A stretch of DNA of 64,000 nt from Aphidius gifuensis (taxonomy: Eukaryota; Arthropoda; Insecta; Hymenoptera; Braconidae): contig NC_057789.1 of NCBI RefSeq assembly GCF_014905175.1, positions 18,340,496-18,404,495 on the forward strand, read 5' to 3'. The notes beneath the pieces are model-generated. The model was not told the origin of the DNA. It saw nothing but the letters and a program-made list of their open reading frames with translations, and did not search any database. The position numbers were made by a program, and so were the translations under genes. This document shows, piece after piece, positions 22,590-32,866 of this stretch. Positions within the stretch are counted from its first letter, which is position 1. Every line of letters starts with the position of its first letter.

Positions 22590-24480
22590 TTTCGTTCAAG
22601 CCTTGTACGAGCGTGGTTACAAGGCTTGTACAATGTATGTACAACGATGGTTTTTGATTTGGTTTATCGCTCACGTGTATTCTGCTTGTACGAGCAATGT
22701 ACAAGCCATGTATACAATACTTGTACAAGACTCACACAAAGCTTGTTGAAAGTTACAAGCATTGTACGACTCTCGCACAAGGGTTGTAAGCAATGCTTGT
22801 ACAATACTCGTACAATACCGAAATAAAAGCGGCTTTCAACGGTTCTCAACTTACTTACAATATTGCGTTTACTTATAAAAGACGGTTTTAAAAGCTTTTT
22901 ACGATATTTACTATCATTTAAGCGTTAATATTTTTATATTAATAAATAAAAAGAAAATTGCTTTGATTTTTTAGTGTTAAATAGAAAAAGATGTAGCTAT
23001 AAGGAATAAATGTTGACCTTGGGTATTTTATTTATTTTATAAATAAAATACATGTAAATTTATTTTTTAAAAATACGTGTAATTTTATTTTTTAAAAATA
23101 CAAATGTCCAAGGAAAAGCAGTAGCTAAGGGAAAGATGTAGCTAAGGAATTAATGTGACTAAGGAATTATTTCCTTGAAACATAATTTTTTGGCAACATT
23201 AATTCCTTAGTCACATTAATTCCTTGCCTACATTTTTTCCTTAGCTACTGCTTTTCCTTGGACATTTGTATCTTTAAAAAATAAATTTACATGTATTTTA
23301 TTTATAAAATAAAAAAAAAATGTCCAAGGAAAAGCAGTAGCTAAGGAAAAGATGTAGCTAAGGATTTAATGTTGCCAAAAAATTATGTTTCAAGGAAATA
23401 ATTCCTTAGCCACATTAATTCCTTAGCTACTGCTTTTCCTTGGACATTTGTATTTTTAAAAAATAAATTTACATGTATTTTATTTATAAAACGAATAAAA
23501 AATGTCCAAGGAAAAGCAGTAGCTAAGGAAAAGATGTAGCTCAGGAATTAATGTTGCCAAAAAATTATGTTTCAAGAAATTAATGTTGCCAAAAAATTAT
23601 GTTTCAAGGAAATAATTCCTTAGTCACATTAATTCCTTAGCTACTTCTTTCCCTTAGCTACTGCTTTTCCTTGCACATTTTTTATTTATTCTATAAATAA
23701 AATACCTGTCAATTTATTTTTTTAAAATACAAATGTCCAAGGAAAAGCAGTAGCTAAGGAAAAAATGTAGGTAAGGAAGTAATGTGGCTAAGGAATTAAT
23801 GTTGCCAAAAAAATATGTTTCAAGGAAATAATTCCTTAGTCACATTAATTCTTTAGCTACATCTTTTCCTTAGCTACTGCTTTTCCTTGGACCTTTGTAT
23901 TTTTAAAAAATAAATTGACATGTATTTCATTTATAAAATAAATAAAATACCCAAGGTCAACATTTATTCCTTATAGCTACATCTTTTTCTATTCAACACT
24001 AAAAAATCAAAGCAATTTCCTTTTTATTTATTAATATAAAAATATTAACGCTTAAATGATAGTAAATATCGTAAAAAGCTTTTAAAACCGTCTTTTATAA
24101 GTAAACGCAATATTGTAAGTAAGTTGAGAACCGTTGAAAGCCGCTTTTATTCCGGTATTGTACGAGTATTGTACAAGCATTGCTTAATACTGTGCGAAGT
24201 TAATGCTTGTAACTTCAACAAGCAATGGCTAACAAATATTGTATACACGGAAGCGATAAACCAAATCCCATCGTTGTACATACATTATTACAAGCCTTGT
24301 AACCACGCTTCGTACAGGCTTGGCGAATATTGTGTAATCGATCTCAGCGATTCAGTCTGTTAACACAGCCTTGTACAAGACTTGTTCAAACCTTGTATAC
24401 AAGTATCGTTCAAGCCACGTCTACAAGGCTTGAATAAGCCATGTATTTTTGGACAAAACAAGCCTTGAACAAGTCTGTTT
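22590..24480. mobile_element. 1.9-kb foldback element with CTTGTACAA words and satellite core
   Basis: About 450 bp at the left (22606-23060) is repeated inverted at the right (23940-24470). The outer parts are CTTGTACAAG words, and the inner parts share GCTTTTTACGATATTTACTA and GTCTTTTATAAGTAAACGC. The centre (22980-23990) consists of hairpin units AAAAGCAGTAGCTAAGG related to the 7.2-10.9 kb satellite. The ends approach CCC...GGG (CCCTTTCGTTCAAG and TTTTACACGGG), but no clear target duplication is seen. Short frames in the arms are word-repeat artefacts. Confidence 0.78.
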
Positions 24481-24925
24481 TACACGGGACAATTCCGTCA
24501 GGGATTCGCATACAATAAAAAATGAGGGACATTTCCAAATATTAATAAATTGTCATTTAAACAATATTGATAACAAATTTCTTCGATTTTTCGGTCTTAA
24601 AATACGTCAGATTGACTATTTTGTAAATTAAATTCAAAAAAATCTATGGTAAACATGAACACATTAGTATACTGCACTAAAACTTCACCAGCTAAACACA
24701 TACAGTTAAAGAACTTATATATATGTGCGTGACTGCCCAGCGTCTACAAAAGCCTGACTCGACTTTGGTCAGTCGAGCGTTCCGACCCGACTTCTGACTG
24801 CGGCTCTTCGAGCGCGAACTTACCTTGGAGACCAATAACATAAAACTTGTATTCTCGGGATGAGCGTCTCTGAACAGGACAGTTGGACAGTCGACGCAGA
24901 CACTCCTTGGAGACCGTAGCTTAAG
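24481..24925. mobile_element. MITE family A, truncated inverted copy
   Basis: The sequence is the complement of about 964-1410, ending in CTCCTTGGAGACCGTAGCTT. It shares AACTTATATATATGTGCGTG and AAAAATGAGGGACATTTCC with the full copy. The distal arm is missing where the foldback element begins. Confidence 0.75.
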
Positions 24926-27000
24926 AGATTTTGACGAATTTTTTCCGAATATGAGAATGCTTTGAAATTTTTACAGTAGACTCTTGAAGTACTAATACAT
25001 TTTATGGAATTTTTTGGTAATTGTTTGAAAGCTTGTTATTTTTTTATCAATTTTCAAAGTTGACAACTTTCAACATGGGCTCTTATGGAGAATGCGATTT
25101 TTGTCAAAAAAAAGTCAATTAAAATATCAATATCTCTAATCGACAATATGACATCGTGAAGAAAAATCTATCGGGTTACAAAATAAGACAAAACAAAACG
25201 TATAGAAGAAAAATGAAAGAGGTCTCACTTTTGAGAAAATCGTCATAGATACTTTGTACAACATTTAAAAAGAGTGTGTGGTAAAATTCTTCAATTTTTT
25301 TTTGAAACCTTTTTTTCAAATAAATTATAGTTTTTTTAAAATATTAAAAAAAGAATTTTTTAAATTTTTTTTGTTATTTTATTTCAAAGATAGAAATTTA
25401 AGTAATAGGATTAAAACAAACTCCCTGAGGGAATTTACAATTTTGAAACCACGTTTTTTTTTAAGCCTAATTTGAAGTCATTCCGTTGATTTTAACGGAA
25501 GTTATCGCTTGCCTTAACTCTACGTAATTCGAACGAAGAAAAAAAAATAATTGATCTTGAGAAAAATAAAAAAAAATGTACTATTATCATATTGTTACTA
25601 TTAAAAAACATTCACCAAATAAAATTCAACACAGCCCTAGCCGGAATATTGAAAATTTTTGGTTTCAACGGTCACGTGGACCACACGCTCAACAAACGTT
25701 ACCAGATCTTTTTTTTTGTAAATTTAGTTTTAGAAAAAGTAACTGAACAAAACAGTAATGCCCTTTCTTATGAGGGGCGATGGAGTTCAAAAGATGCGTT
25801 GTTTAAGGATTTTGACGAATTTTTTCCGAATATAAGAATGCTTTGAAATTTTTACAGTAGACTCTTGAAGTACTAATACATTTTATGGAATTTTTTGGTA
25901 ATTGTTTGAAAGCTTGTTATTTTTTTATCAATTTTCAAAGTTGACAACTTTCAACATGGGCTCTTATGGAGAATGCGATTTTTGTCAAAAAAAAGTCAAT
26001 TAAAATATCAATATCTCTAATCGACAATATGACATCGTGAAGAAAAATCTATCGGGTTACAAAATAAGACAAAACAAAACGTATAGAAGAAAAATGAAAG
26101 AGGTCTCACTTTTGAGAAAATCGTCATAGATACTTTGTACAACATTTAAAAAGAGTGTGTGGTAAAATTCTTCAATTTTTTTTTGAAACCTTTTTTTCAA
26201 ATAAATTATAGTTTTTATAAAATAATAAAAAATAGAATTTTTGAAATATTTTTGTTTATTTTATTTCAAAGATAGAAGAAAATTAAGTAATAGGATTAAA
26301 ACAAACTCCCTGAGAGGCGATACAATTTTGAAAACCACGTTTTTTGAGCCTAATTTGAAGTCATTCCGTTGATTTTAACGGAAGTTATCGCTTGCCTTAA
26401 CTCTACGTAATTCGAACGAAGAAAAAAAAATAATTGATCTTGAGAAAAATAAAAAAAAATGTACTATTATCATATTGTTACTATTAAAAAACATTCACCA
26501 AATAAAATTCAACACAGCCCTAGCCGGAATATTGAAAATTTTTAGTTTTCAACGGTCACGTGGGCCACACGCTCCAACAAACGTTACCAGATCTTTTTTT
26601 TTTGTAAATTTAGTTTTTAGAAAAAAAAAAAAAGTGACTGAACAAGTAATGCCCTTTCTTATGAGGGGCGATGGAGTTCCAAAAGATGCGTTGTTTAAGG
26701 GATTTTGACGATTTTTTTCCGAATATGAGAATGCTTTGAAATTTATACAGCAGATTCTTGAAATACTAATTCATTTTATGTAATTTATTGGTAATTGTTT
26801 GGAAGCTCGTTATCAACGTTCAAAGTTGACAACTTTCAACATGGGCTCTTATGGAGAATGCGATTTTTGTCAAAAAAAAGTCAATTAAAATATCAATATC
26901 TCTTATCGACAATATGACATCGTGAAGAAAAATCTATCGGGTTACAAAATGAGACAAAACAAAACGTATAGAAGAAAAATGAAAGAGGTTTGAAGATTAC
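24926..27000. repeat. Three direct copies of an approximately 890-bp unit
   Basis: TTTTGACGAATTTTTTCCGA starts near 24925 and 25811, with a near-match near 26706, steps of 886 and 895 bp. Long stretches are near-identical, for example CAACATGGGCTCTTATGGAG in each. The unit is the inverse of the block at 18.6-21.1 kb. Open frames at 25592 and 26475 are copies of one non-coding segment and differ by frameshifts, which argues against coding. Confidence 0.88.
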
Positions 27001-27107
27001 TTTTTTTGACAATTAATAATTAAAGTATGAAAAAATTGATTTATATGAGGAATTATTGAAAAATCACTAGAGACCTTTTGCGGATGACTTTTAGAAACAC
27101 AATATTT

Positions 27108-27690
27108 CTATGAGTCCGAAAAAGACAAAAAACAGAGGGAAAATGTTGTCTCACTCTTCGTTTTAAAAAATCGTCCAAACCCCTTAAGAGGTTGTTTAAT
27201 TTGAAATCTAGTTATCATCTGTTTTATCATTCCTTTCGACGATTTAACCATCACCCGTAGGTCGTAATTCCAAGACTCGAATCCTGCTAAACTGTAAACC
27301 CATAATGGCCCCCAGTTCTCTATGCAGTCAACAATGAGCGTCAATAAATGGATATTGGGACGCATTTTATGTACGCTGTAATATTTTTTGAATAATTCGA
27401 CATATCTCTATAATAGTCGCCTCGCTTGAATTACTTCACTAGACATGATGACTCCTTGCGAAAGTAGAAAAACAGCTTGAGCTAATCATTCCCGGAGGAG
27501 TATGTGATGATTATCAACAAGTTGTTTCAGGTAAATAGTGGTATAACTTAATAGCCAATTTTTCCATTCGGTCCCTTTCCATTGAGCTATCAAATCAATA
27601 ATCCTTGGCTTTCTACTGAGTTCTCTTGGCGTTTTCATTTCCATTAATCGCTGATTAAGAATCGGAAGAATCTTGTAGATAAGTGGATAT
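27108..27690 (-). pseudogene. CACTA/EnSpm TNP2-like transposase, C-terminal fragment
   Basis: On the minus strand a frame beginning near 27680 reads ILPILNQRLMEMKTPREL, then AQWKGTEWKNWLLSYTTIYL, ending in a stop near 27490. After a frameshift it resumes as LAQAVFLLSQGVIMSSEV. One in-frame TAG follows, then MRPNIHLLTLIVDCIENWGP and the FESWN block. The order (polar K/P region, EW+NWLL, LL helix, NxHLL...GPLW...FE..N) is that of TNP2-type transposases. Two disruptions and missing ends show it is dead. The family moves by DNA cut-and-paste with short target duplications. Confidence 0.7.
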
Positions 27691-28214
27691 CCAGACTTAT
27701 CTATAACTATGACACAAGTGGATATCCAAAAATGTCATCCAGAGCTTATCCATGCGTATCCAGAAAGTCCATCAGGGTTGGGGCCAGTCCTCGAATTCAT
27801 TGCGATATCGATGGATTTGTCCCCGAATTTAGTTATGCCGCGATATGACGATATAGTCCATATCAACGATATGACATTAATTTTTTCATAATATTAATAA
27901 CGAATATTATTAAAAGTTATCAATTAAAATTATAAAATAAAATAAATTCAAAGAACTTAACGCACGGTTCTTTTTTCACTTTAAAAAAAAAAACTACTTC
28001 ATTAAAAAAAACAATTACACTTCGGCTATTTAAAAAAAATGTATAAATCTAAAATGGTTTAAAAATTCATACCAAGAGGTCTCGACTGTACAACAACTCA
28101 ATAACTTATATTCAAAATTAAAGAAAAAAAAAAATCGAAAAATTGACAGAAGAGTTTATTCATGAAAATGATCTCCAAAAAACCGTTAGATATTATTTTA
28201 TACTTTTATTTGTT
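27691..28214. other. Unassigned DNA with GTGGATATCC repeats
   Basis: AAGTGGATATCCA occurs twice in 27679-27730. TCCTCGAATTCATTGCGATA at about 27790 recurs near 31230 (TCCTCGAATTCATTGCTATA), so part of this is a dispersed repeat. No coding evidence. Confidence 0.5.
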
Positions 28215-28421
28215 GACCCGGGAAAAAATTTCGTATATACCCGATCGTGGGAGACAACGCATTTGTCCACGTCTCGGGTGATCTTTGACGATCTTTGAAG
28301 GTCTTTATAGATATTTAGAGATTTGTGACAATTTTTGAAGATCTTTCAAGATTTTTAGCGATCTGTTGAGGTTTCCTGATCTTTCAATATCACAGAATAT
28401 ATTTCAAGATCACCCGTGAAG

Positions 28422-29194
28422 GAGAATACAACATGGCCAAGCAATGGCCCAAGCCTGGCAAAACGTTGTCAAAACTTAGCTGCCTTGGTTCATGCTTAAC
28501 CCAGGCCTGGGGATTGACACCAATTTAAGCTTGCCTACCAATACTAGGCCAAGCGTTGGCTACCGAAACTTTCAATAATTTATTAATTTAATAATAAAAA
28601 ATACTTTACAATTGTTTAAACAATTTAATTTTTTTATTTATATAATTAATGATTTATTTTACCGAAAAAATTACACTATATAAATACTTGACGTCACCGA
28701 GACTTGAACACGGTATTCTTCTAGTTGATAGTCCAGAGCCTTACTCACTTAACCACAGCGGCAACAATTAAAGATAAAGAAAATTTGTTCTACTTAAATA
28801 TAAAGAAATATTTTCACCAGGGTTGGCTTGATAATCAGTTTCCAGTCTTGGCCACTCAATAATTTACTAAGGCTTGGCCGATGAACGGTCGATCAATGGG
28901 TAGCCAGCTTTTAATGAGCCAAACCTTGGCTTGATTATCTGTTTCCAGTCTTGGCCACCTAATAATTTACCAAGGCTCAGCCGATGAATGGCTTGAAAAG
29001 AGCTAACCAGCTCTTCTTCAACCAATGGTCGATTGGTCGTCCAAGCATTGGCATACGAGTCTTGGTAAGCAAAGAACCAGCCATGAGTCAGCCAAGCCTT
29101 GGCCCATACATGGCGCACGATTGGCTGCCAAGCATTGGATGCCATTATTGGGACAAGACTTGGCCGTGTTGTGAGTCTTGGCAATCCCTACACG
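28422..29194. mobile_element. Nested word element, GGCCAAGC/TTGGC family with tRNA-like core
   Basis: The flanks consist of CCAAGC, TTGGCC and GCCAAGACT words. The right end GCAATCCCTACACGAG matches the terminus of the element ending at 612. The centre (about 28575-28815) matches 56335-56570 over its whole length, including TTGTTTAAACAATTTAAT-like sequence, ATTTACCGAAAAAATTACAC-like sequence and the tRNA-like module. The open frames at 28867-29208 are made of the word repeats. Confidence 0.7.
28688..28766 (-). ncRNA. tRNA-like pol III module
   Basis: On the minus strand TGTGGTTAAGTGAGTAAGG fits an A box with D-arm, and GTTCAAGTCTC (28699-28709) fits a B box with T-loop. A stem-loop between them resembles an anticodon arm (CTGGA...), and CCGTG...CTCGG forms an imperfect T stem. 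The acceptor pairing is weak, so it is tRNA-derived rather than a functional tRNA. Homologous modules lie at 44075-44151 and 56441-56522. Confidence 0.6.
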
Positions 29195-29580
29195 AGCGTC
29201 AACGATAAAAAAAATAACAGAAGGAAAAATAATTTAAACTACTTCAAATAAATATTTTACGGAGTTTTGTAAAGCAATATTAATTTTTTTATGTTTTATA
29301 TTTATCTCAGGATAATTTAACTTTTATTTTATTACAATGTATAATCTATTTTTAAATGAATGAAAATAATCTTTAATTATGCCTAACAACTATAAGTTCC
29401 CCCACAATTCTATGAAAAGGCTATGCATAACAAGATCTTGAATATTAAGAGATCAAAAAACCTCAACAGATCGCTAAAGATCTTCGAAGATTGTCACAGA
29501 TCGTCAAAGATCAGCCGAGACTTAGACAAAAGCGTTGTCTCACACGATCGTCAACGATCGTCGGAATTTTTTCCCGGGGA

Positions 29581-30335
29581 CAGAATAATTTTTCAGTAGA
29601 AAAAAAAAAAAAAAAGGCTGAATGTCAAAATATTGAAAAAAAATTCCCTCTCACAGATTTTGATCAAAGTAGGCTTATTTTTTAAGTGAAATAAAGATCT
29701 ATTTTATCAAATTTTTTTTGTAATTTTCTACCACGATTTAAGCGAGATAATTGGGGTCAAAGTTGACGCTTTTTACACACGCATAGGAAGCATCGGCACG
29801 TTTTCACTTCTATTGAAAAAACGCTCTCACAAAAAACCTTTATTTTACTACAGCTAATACTTCTTCAAATTACGAAAATAATAAAAAAAAAATCATCGAT
29901 TTCTACCACGGATTTTGAAAGTTATTAATTATTTAAGAATATTAAAAACAGTCAAAAAGTACCGGGTGAAGCATTGAAAATCTGCTGAAGTAGATTAGTG
30001 TGTGTACATACACTTATACTTTTAAAGACGCGGCAGTAAAGTATAAAAATTTTAGACATTAGGGGGCGCTTATTATTTTTTTTAACTATGGTTATAAGGG
30101 TGCCCTTTTGCACCCAAAGAGTCGTCCTACTTTGGGATTCACATTCAGCCTTAACAGCCGAGTGTGTCAATTCTATCTCTTTGAGAACTTAGTATTTCCT
30201 CGAAAAAATATTGGTCATCATTGGAAACTTTAAAAAAAAATCAGATGGTGAAGTTCACATGGTAAAAGAAAATGAGTAATAAAAATAAAATATCTGTACT
30301 AAGAAAAAATATATATAAATTTTCGGACCTAGGTG
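29581..30335. other. Unassigned AT-rich DNA
   Basis: Short frames on both strands lack similarity to known proteins. No repeat partner in the window was noticed. Confidence 0.5.
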
Positions 30336-30339
30336 AATT

Positions 30340-30436
30340 CAGTTCCGTAATACCCCATGGTTACCCCCTGAGCCATTGTTTTCCGACCGTTTATATACAT
30401 TAGAATCTGTACCTGGTCACATCTGGTGGAACTGAA
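30340..30436. repeat. Short inverted-repeat unit ending TGAATTCAGTTCC
   Basis: TGAATTCAGTTCC at about 30343 is repeated inverted as GGAACTGAATTCA at about 30429. The intervening 70 bp has no repeat. It may be a tiny MITE. Confidence 0.45.
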
Positions 30437-30494
30437 TTCAGGGTTTCCCAAATTTTCGAAAAAATACAACAAAAACTGAATTTTTTTTTTTTTA

Positions 30495-30655
30495 CAATAT
30501 CGTCGATATGACGATACGATACGATATGAAGGTAATATGATCACTTGACGATACGATACAAAAGATACGATACGAATACGAAGATATGGAGATTGAAAAA
30601 TACAATACGATACGAATATACGATACAAGGCCTCATATCGTATCGTATCGTATCA
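30495..30655. repeat. GATACGATACGATAT word array
   Basis: Words ACGATACGATA and their complement TATCGTATCGT repeat over 160 bp, switching orientation near 30630. The composition resembles the other word arrays, but no terminus was found. Confidence 0.8.
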
Positions 30656-32016
30656 CGGCATCACTATCCGAATTACAAGGTACACACATTTATATTTATA
30701 TATATCCTTAGTACTAGTTCGAAAGTTAATTGATTTATAACAAATAATTATTGTTTCAACTTTGTTTCAAGCAATAAATAATTATATATTTCATTTGTTA
30801 TCAGAAAACAAGGTCATTTTTTTTCATTTTTTTTTTTTTTTTTTTTGTGAAATAATATATCAATTTCTGGATCTGCTTGTTTTGTAGCAAAGGTATTTCC
30901 AGAAAATTATTGTTGAAATTAGTTTTTATAATTTGTACTTGATTATATAAGATAAATATCTTAGTAGACTGTAACGTGAATATTTTTCAGTAACAGCTTC
31001 GAAAGAATATATGGCATTTCAGCATCATCAGTATGTCACTTCTAAACTAGCAAGATTGTTGTTAGATATATTTTTTTTACAAAAAAACAGTCAATATTTA
31101 GCTTGTTCATGATATCAAATGTCACTTGAGGTTTAAAACGTTATTAAAACAATCATTATATGTTATTAAATAAATAAAATTGTGAATTAGTACTAAGTAT
31201 ATAAAAAAATGAGTCCTATAGTTTGGGGATAGTCCTCGAATTCATTGCTATATCGATGAATTTGTCCCCAAATTACAAGATGCACAAATTTATATTTATA
31301 TATATCCTCAGTACTAATTCAAAATTCAATTATTGTTGATTTTTTTTAACTCAATTTTACACATATGTACTCAAACTTCAGCAGTATGAAAATTGGACAA
31401 TATGTGACGTAAATTTTCACTTTACTTACTTTGAAAAAAAAAAAAAAACAAAATATCGGCAGCGTGATTCACAAGTGCATAGTGCTTCCAAAAATATATA
31501 TTTTTAAATAATTTTTTTCCATCTCAAAGAGATAAATGTGGGCGAATTTGCATCAACGAGAGCAAAAAATGTACTTCAATGATAATTTTAAAAAAAATTC
31601 CAGATTGTCAATTTACAATACTTTGTTATTCAGGGTACAAATTTTCTTTGATCAGTACAAATGAGGCCACGTTTATCTCTTTAAAATGCAAATAAATTAT
31701 TTAAAAATGTTTTTTTTTTAGAGTTATCATGTAAACGTTAGTTAAACATTTTTTATTGCTGAAAAATCCAGTGCACTAAAACTTAAATTTTCTTTTAATA
31801 ATAATGTGACCTATATTTGCAAATAACAGAACTTCTTTAAATTTATATTTGCTTATATTGGCTAATTTTTATAACTTTTTTTAAGCTGATATTGTTTTCA
31901 TTTCAATAACGCAAGTTTCAAAATTAGAACTGTCAAACGAATAATGTTTAGATTTATTCATCGTCTTGTTTTGTCGTCCTGAAACTTTTCGTAGATATCA
32001 CCATATTTTTAAAATT
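30656..32016. other. AT-rich DNA with a dispersed repeat pair
   Basis: ATTTATATTTATATATATCC with flanking ACTAGTTCGAAAGTTAATT at about 30690 recurs near 31290 (ACTAATTCAAAATTCAATT). The rest is unassigned, with no coding evidence. Confidence 0.5.
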
Positions 32017-32018
32017 TT

Positions 32019-32320
32019 CCCTGGTAGAAATATTTCTTCAACTTTTTACAACTTTCTCCGCCTTTTTTCCAACTTTCTTTACCTTTTTACGAAAATGAGC
32101 CATGGTTGGAGAAAAGTTGGAAAAAAGTTGGAGTAAATTTTTGGTTGAAGAAAAGTTGGAAAAAAGTTTGAGTAAATTTCAGGTTGGAGAAATGGCGGAA
32201 AAAAGTTGGAGTAAATTTTTGGTTGGAAAAATGGCGGACAAATTTGGGTCATTTTCGTAAAGAGGTGGAGAAATGGCGGAGAAAAGTTGGAAAAAAGTCG
32301 GAGAAATATTTCTACCAGGG
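32019..32320. mobile_element. CCC...GGG TIR element, GTTGGAGAAA word family, 302 bp
   Basis: It begins CCCTGGTAGAAATATTTC and ends GAAATATTTCTACCAGGG, an exact 18-bp inverted repeat, flanked by TT on both sides. The interior is an array of AAAAGTTGGA, GTTGGAGTAAATTT and GAAATGGCGGA words. It shares its termini with the CCGGCATGA-word elements at 10.3 and 61.1 kb, but its words differ. Non-coding. Confidence 0.85.
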
Positions 32321-32866
32321 TTTAATTATGTGATTGAGGACATATCCTCCAAATTATATTTTTAGCTACATTTCATCATCATCTGGTTGATTAAAATTTA
32401 TAAAAAATTTTATGTAACAGTATGATAAAAATGACATACATATCCATATGTAACATCGAAAATACTACAGTACAACATATTTTCCTCGAAATATTTCTAC
32501 AATATTAAAGAATCACATCGAGATATTCTTTAAATAATTGAAAGTAATTTATCTAAAGAAGTTGATCGAATGTTTAGTCTATAGATTTATAATCTATTGA
32601 GTCTACATACACAGGAGTGTTTTACTAAGTAATATTGTATTTTTTTTTTAATTTCATTTATTAACATTTATTAACGAAATCTCCAGGTATTTGACAAAAT
32701 CGGATTTGATAGTCGTATTTTACGAGATAATTTATCTCACCTTTGTTTATATAGTTTTCTTAAAATTTTTAGATAATAATAGTAATAATAATACAATTCA
32801 ATAACAATAAGTATTACCAAGTTATCACGATAGTTTTGTAATAGTACGTGTTAATTTACCTTGTAG
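32321..32866. other. 3' flank of UBE2O
   Basis: AT-rich sequence downstream of the minus-strand gene. Several TTTATT and AATAAA-complement motifs could serve as polyadenylation signals, but none stands out. No gene is seen. Confidence 0.45.

Larger units (their letters stand above)
28217..29578. mobile_element. CCC...GGG TIR element with GATCTTTGAAG words, carrying a nested element
   Basis: The ends are CCCGGGAAAAAATTTCG and AATTTTTTCCCGGG, with GA duplicated on both sides (28215-28216 and 29579-29580). Subterminal regions at 28260-28415 and 29430-29560 are arrays of GATCTTTGACGATC-type words in opposite orientations. The middle is occupied by a second word element. No transposase frame is present. 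Confidence 0.82.

Noticed and set aside
25592..26708. Paired open frames in the 890-bp repeat
   Set aside because: The two copies differ by frameshifts while surrounding sequence is equally conserved, so there is no coding constraint.
28688..28766. Functional tRNA gene
   Set aside because: A and B boxes are present but the acceptor stem is poor and the arms have mismatches; three diverged copies lie inside mobile elements.
30495..30655. Telomeric or centromeric repeat
   Set aside because: The GATACGATA words are irregular, short in extent and change orientation, like the other element word arrays.
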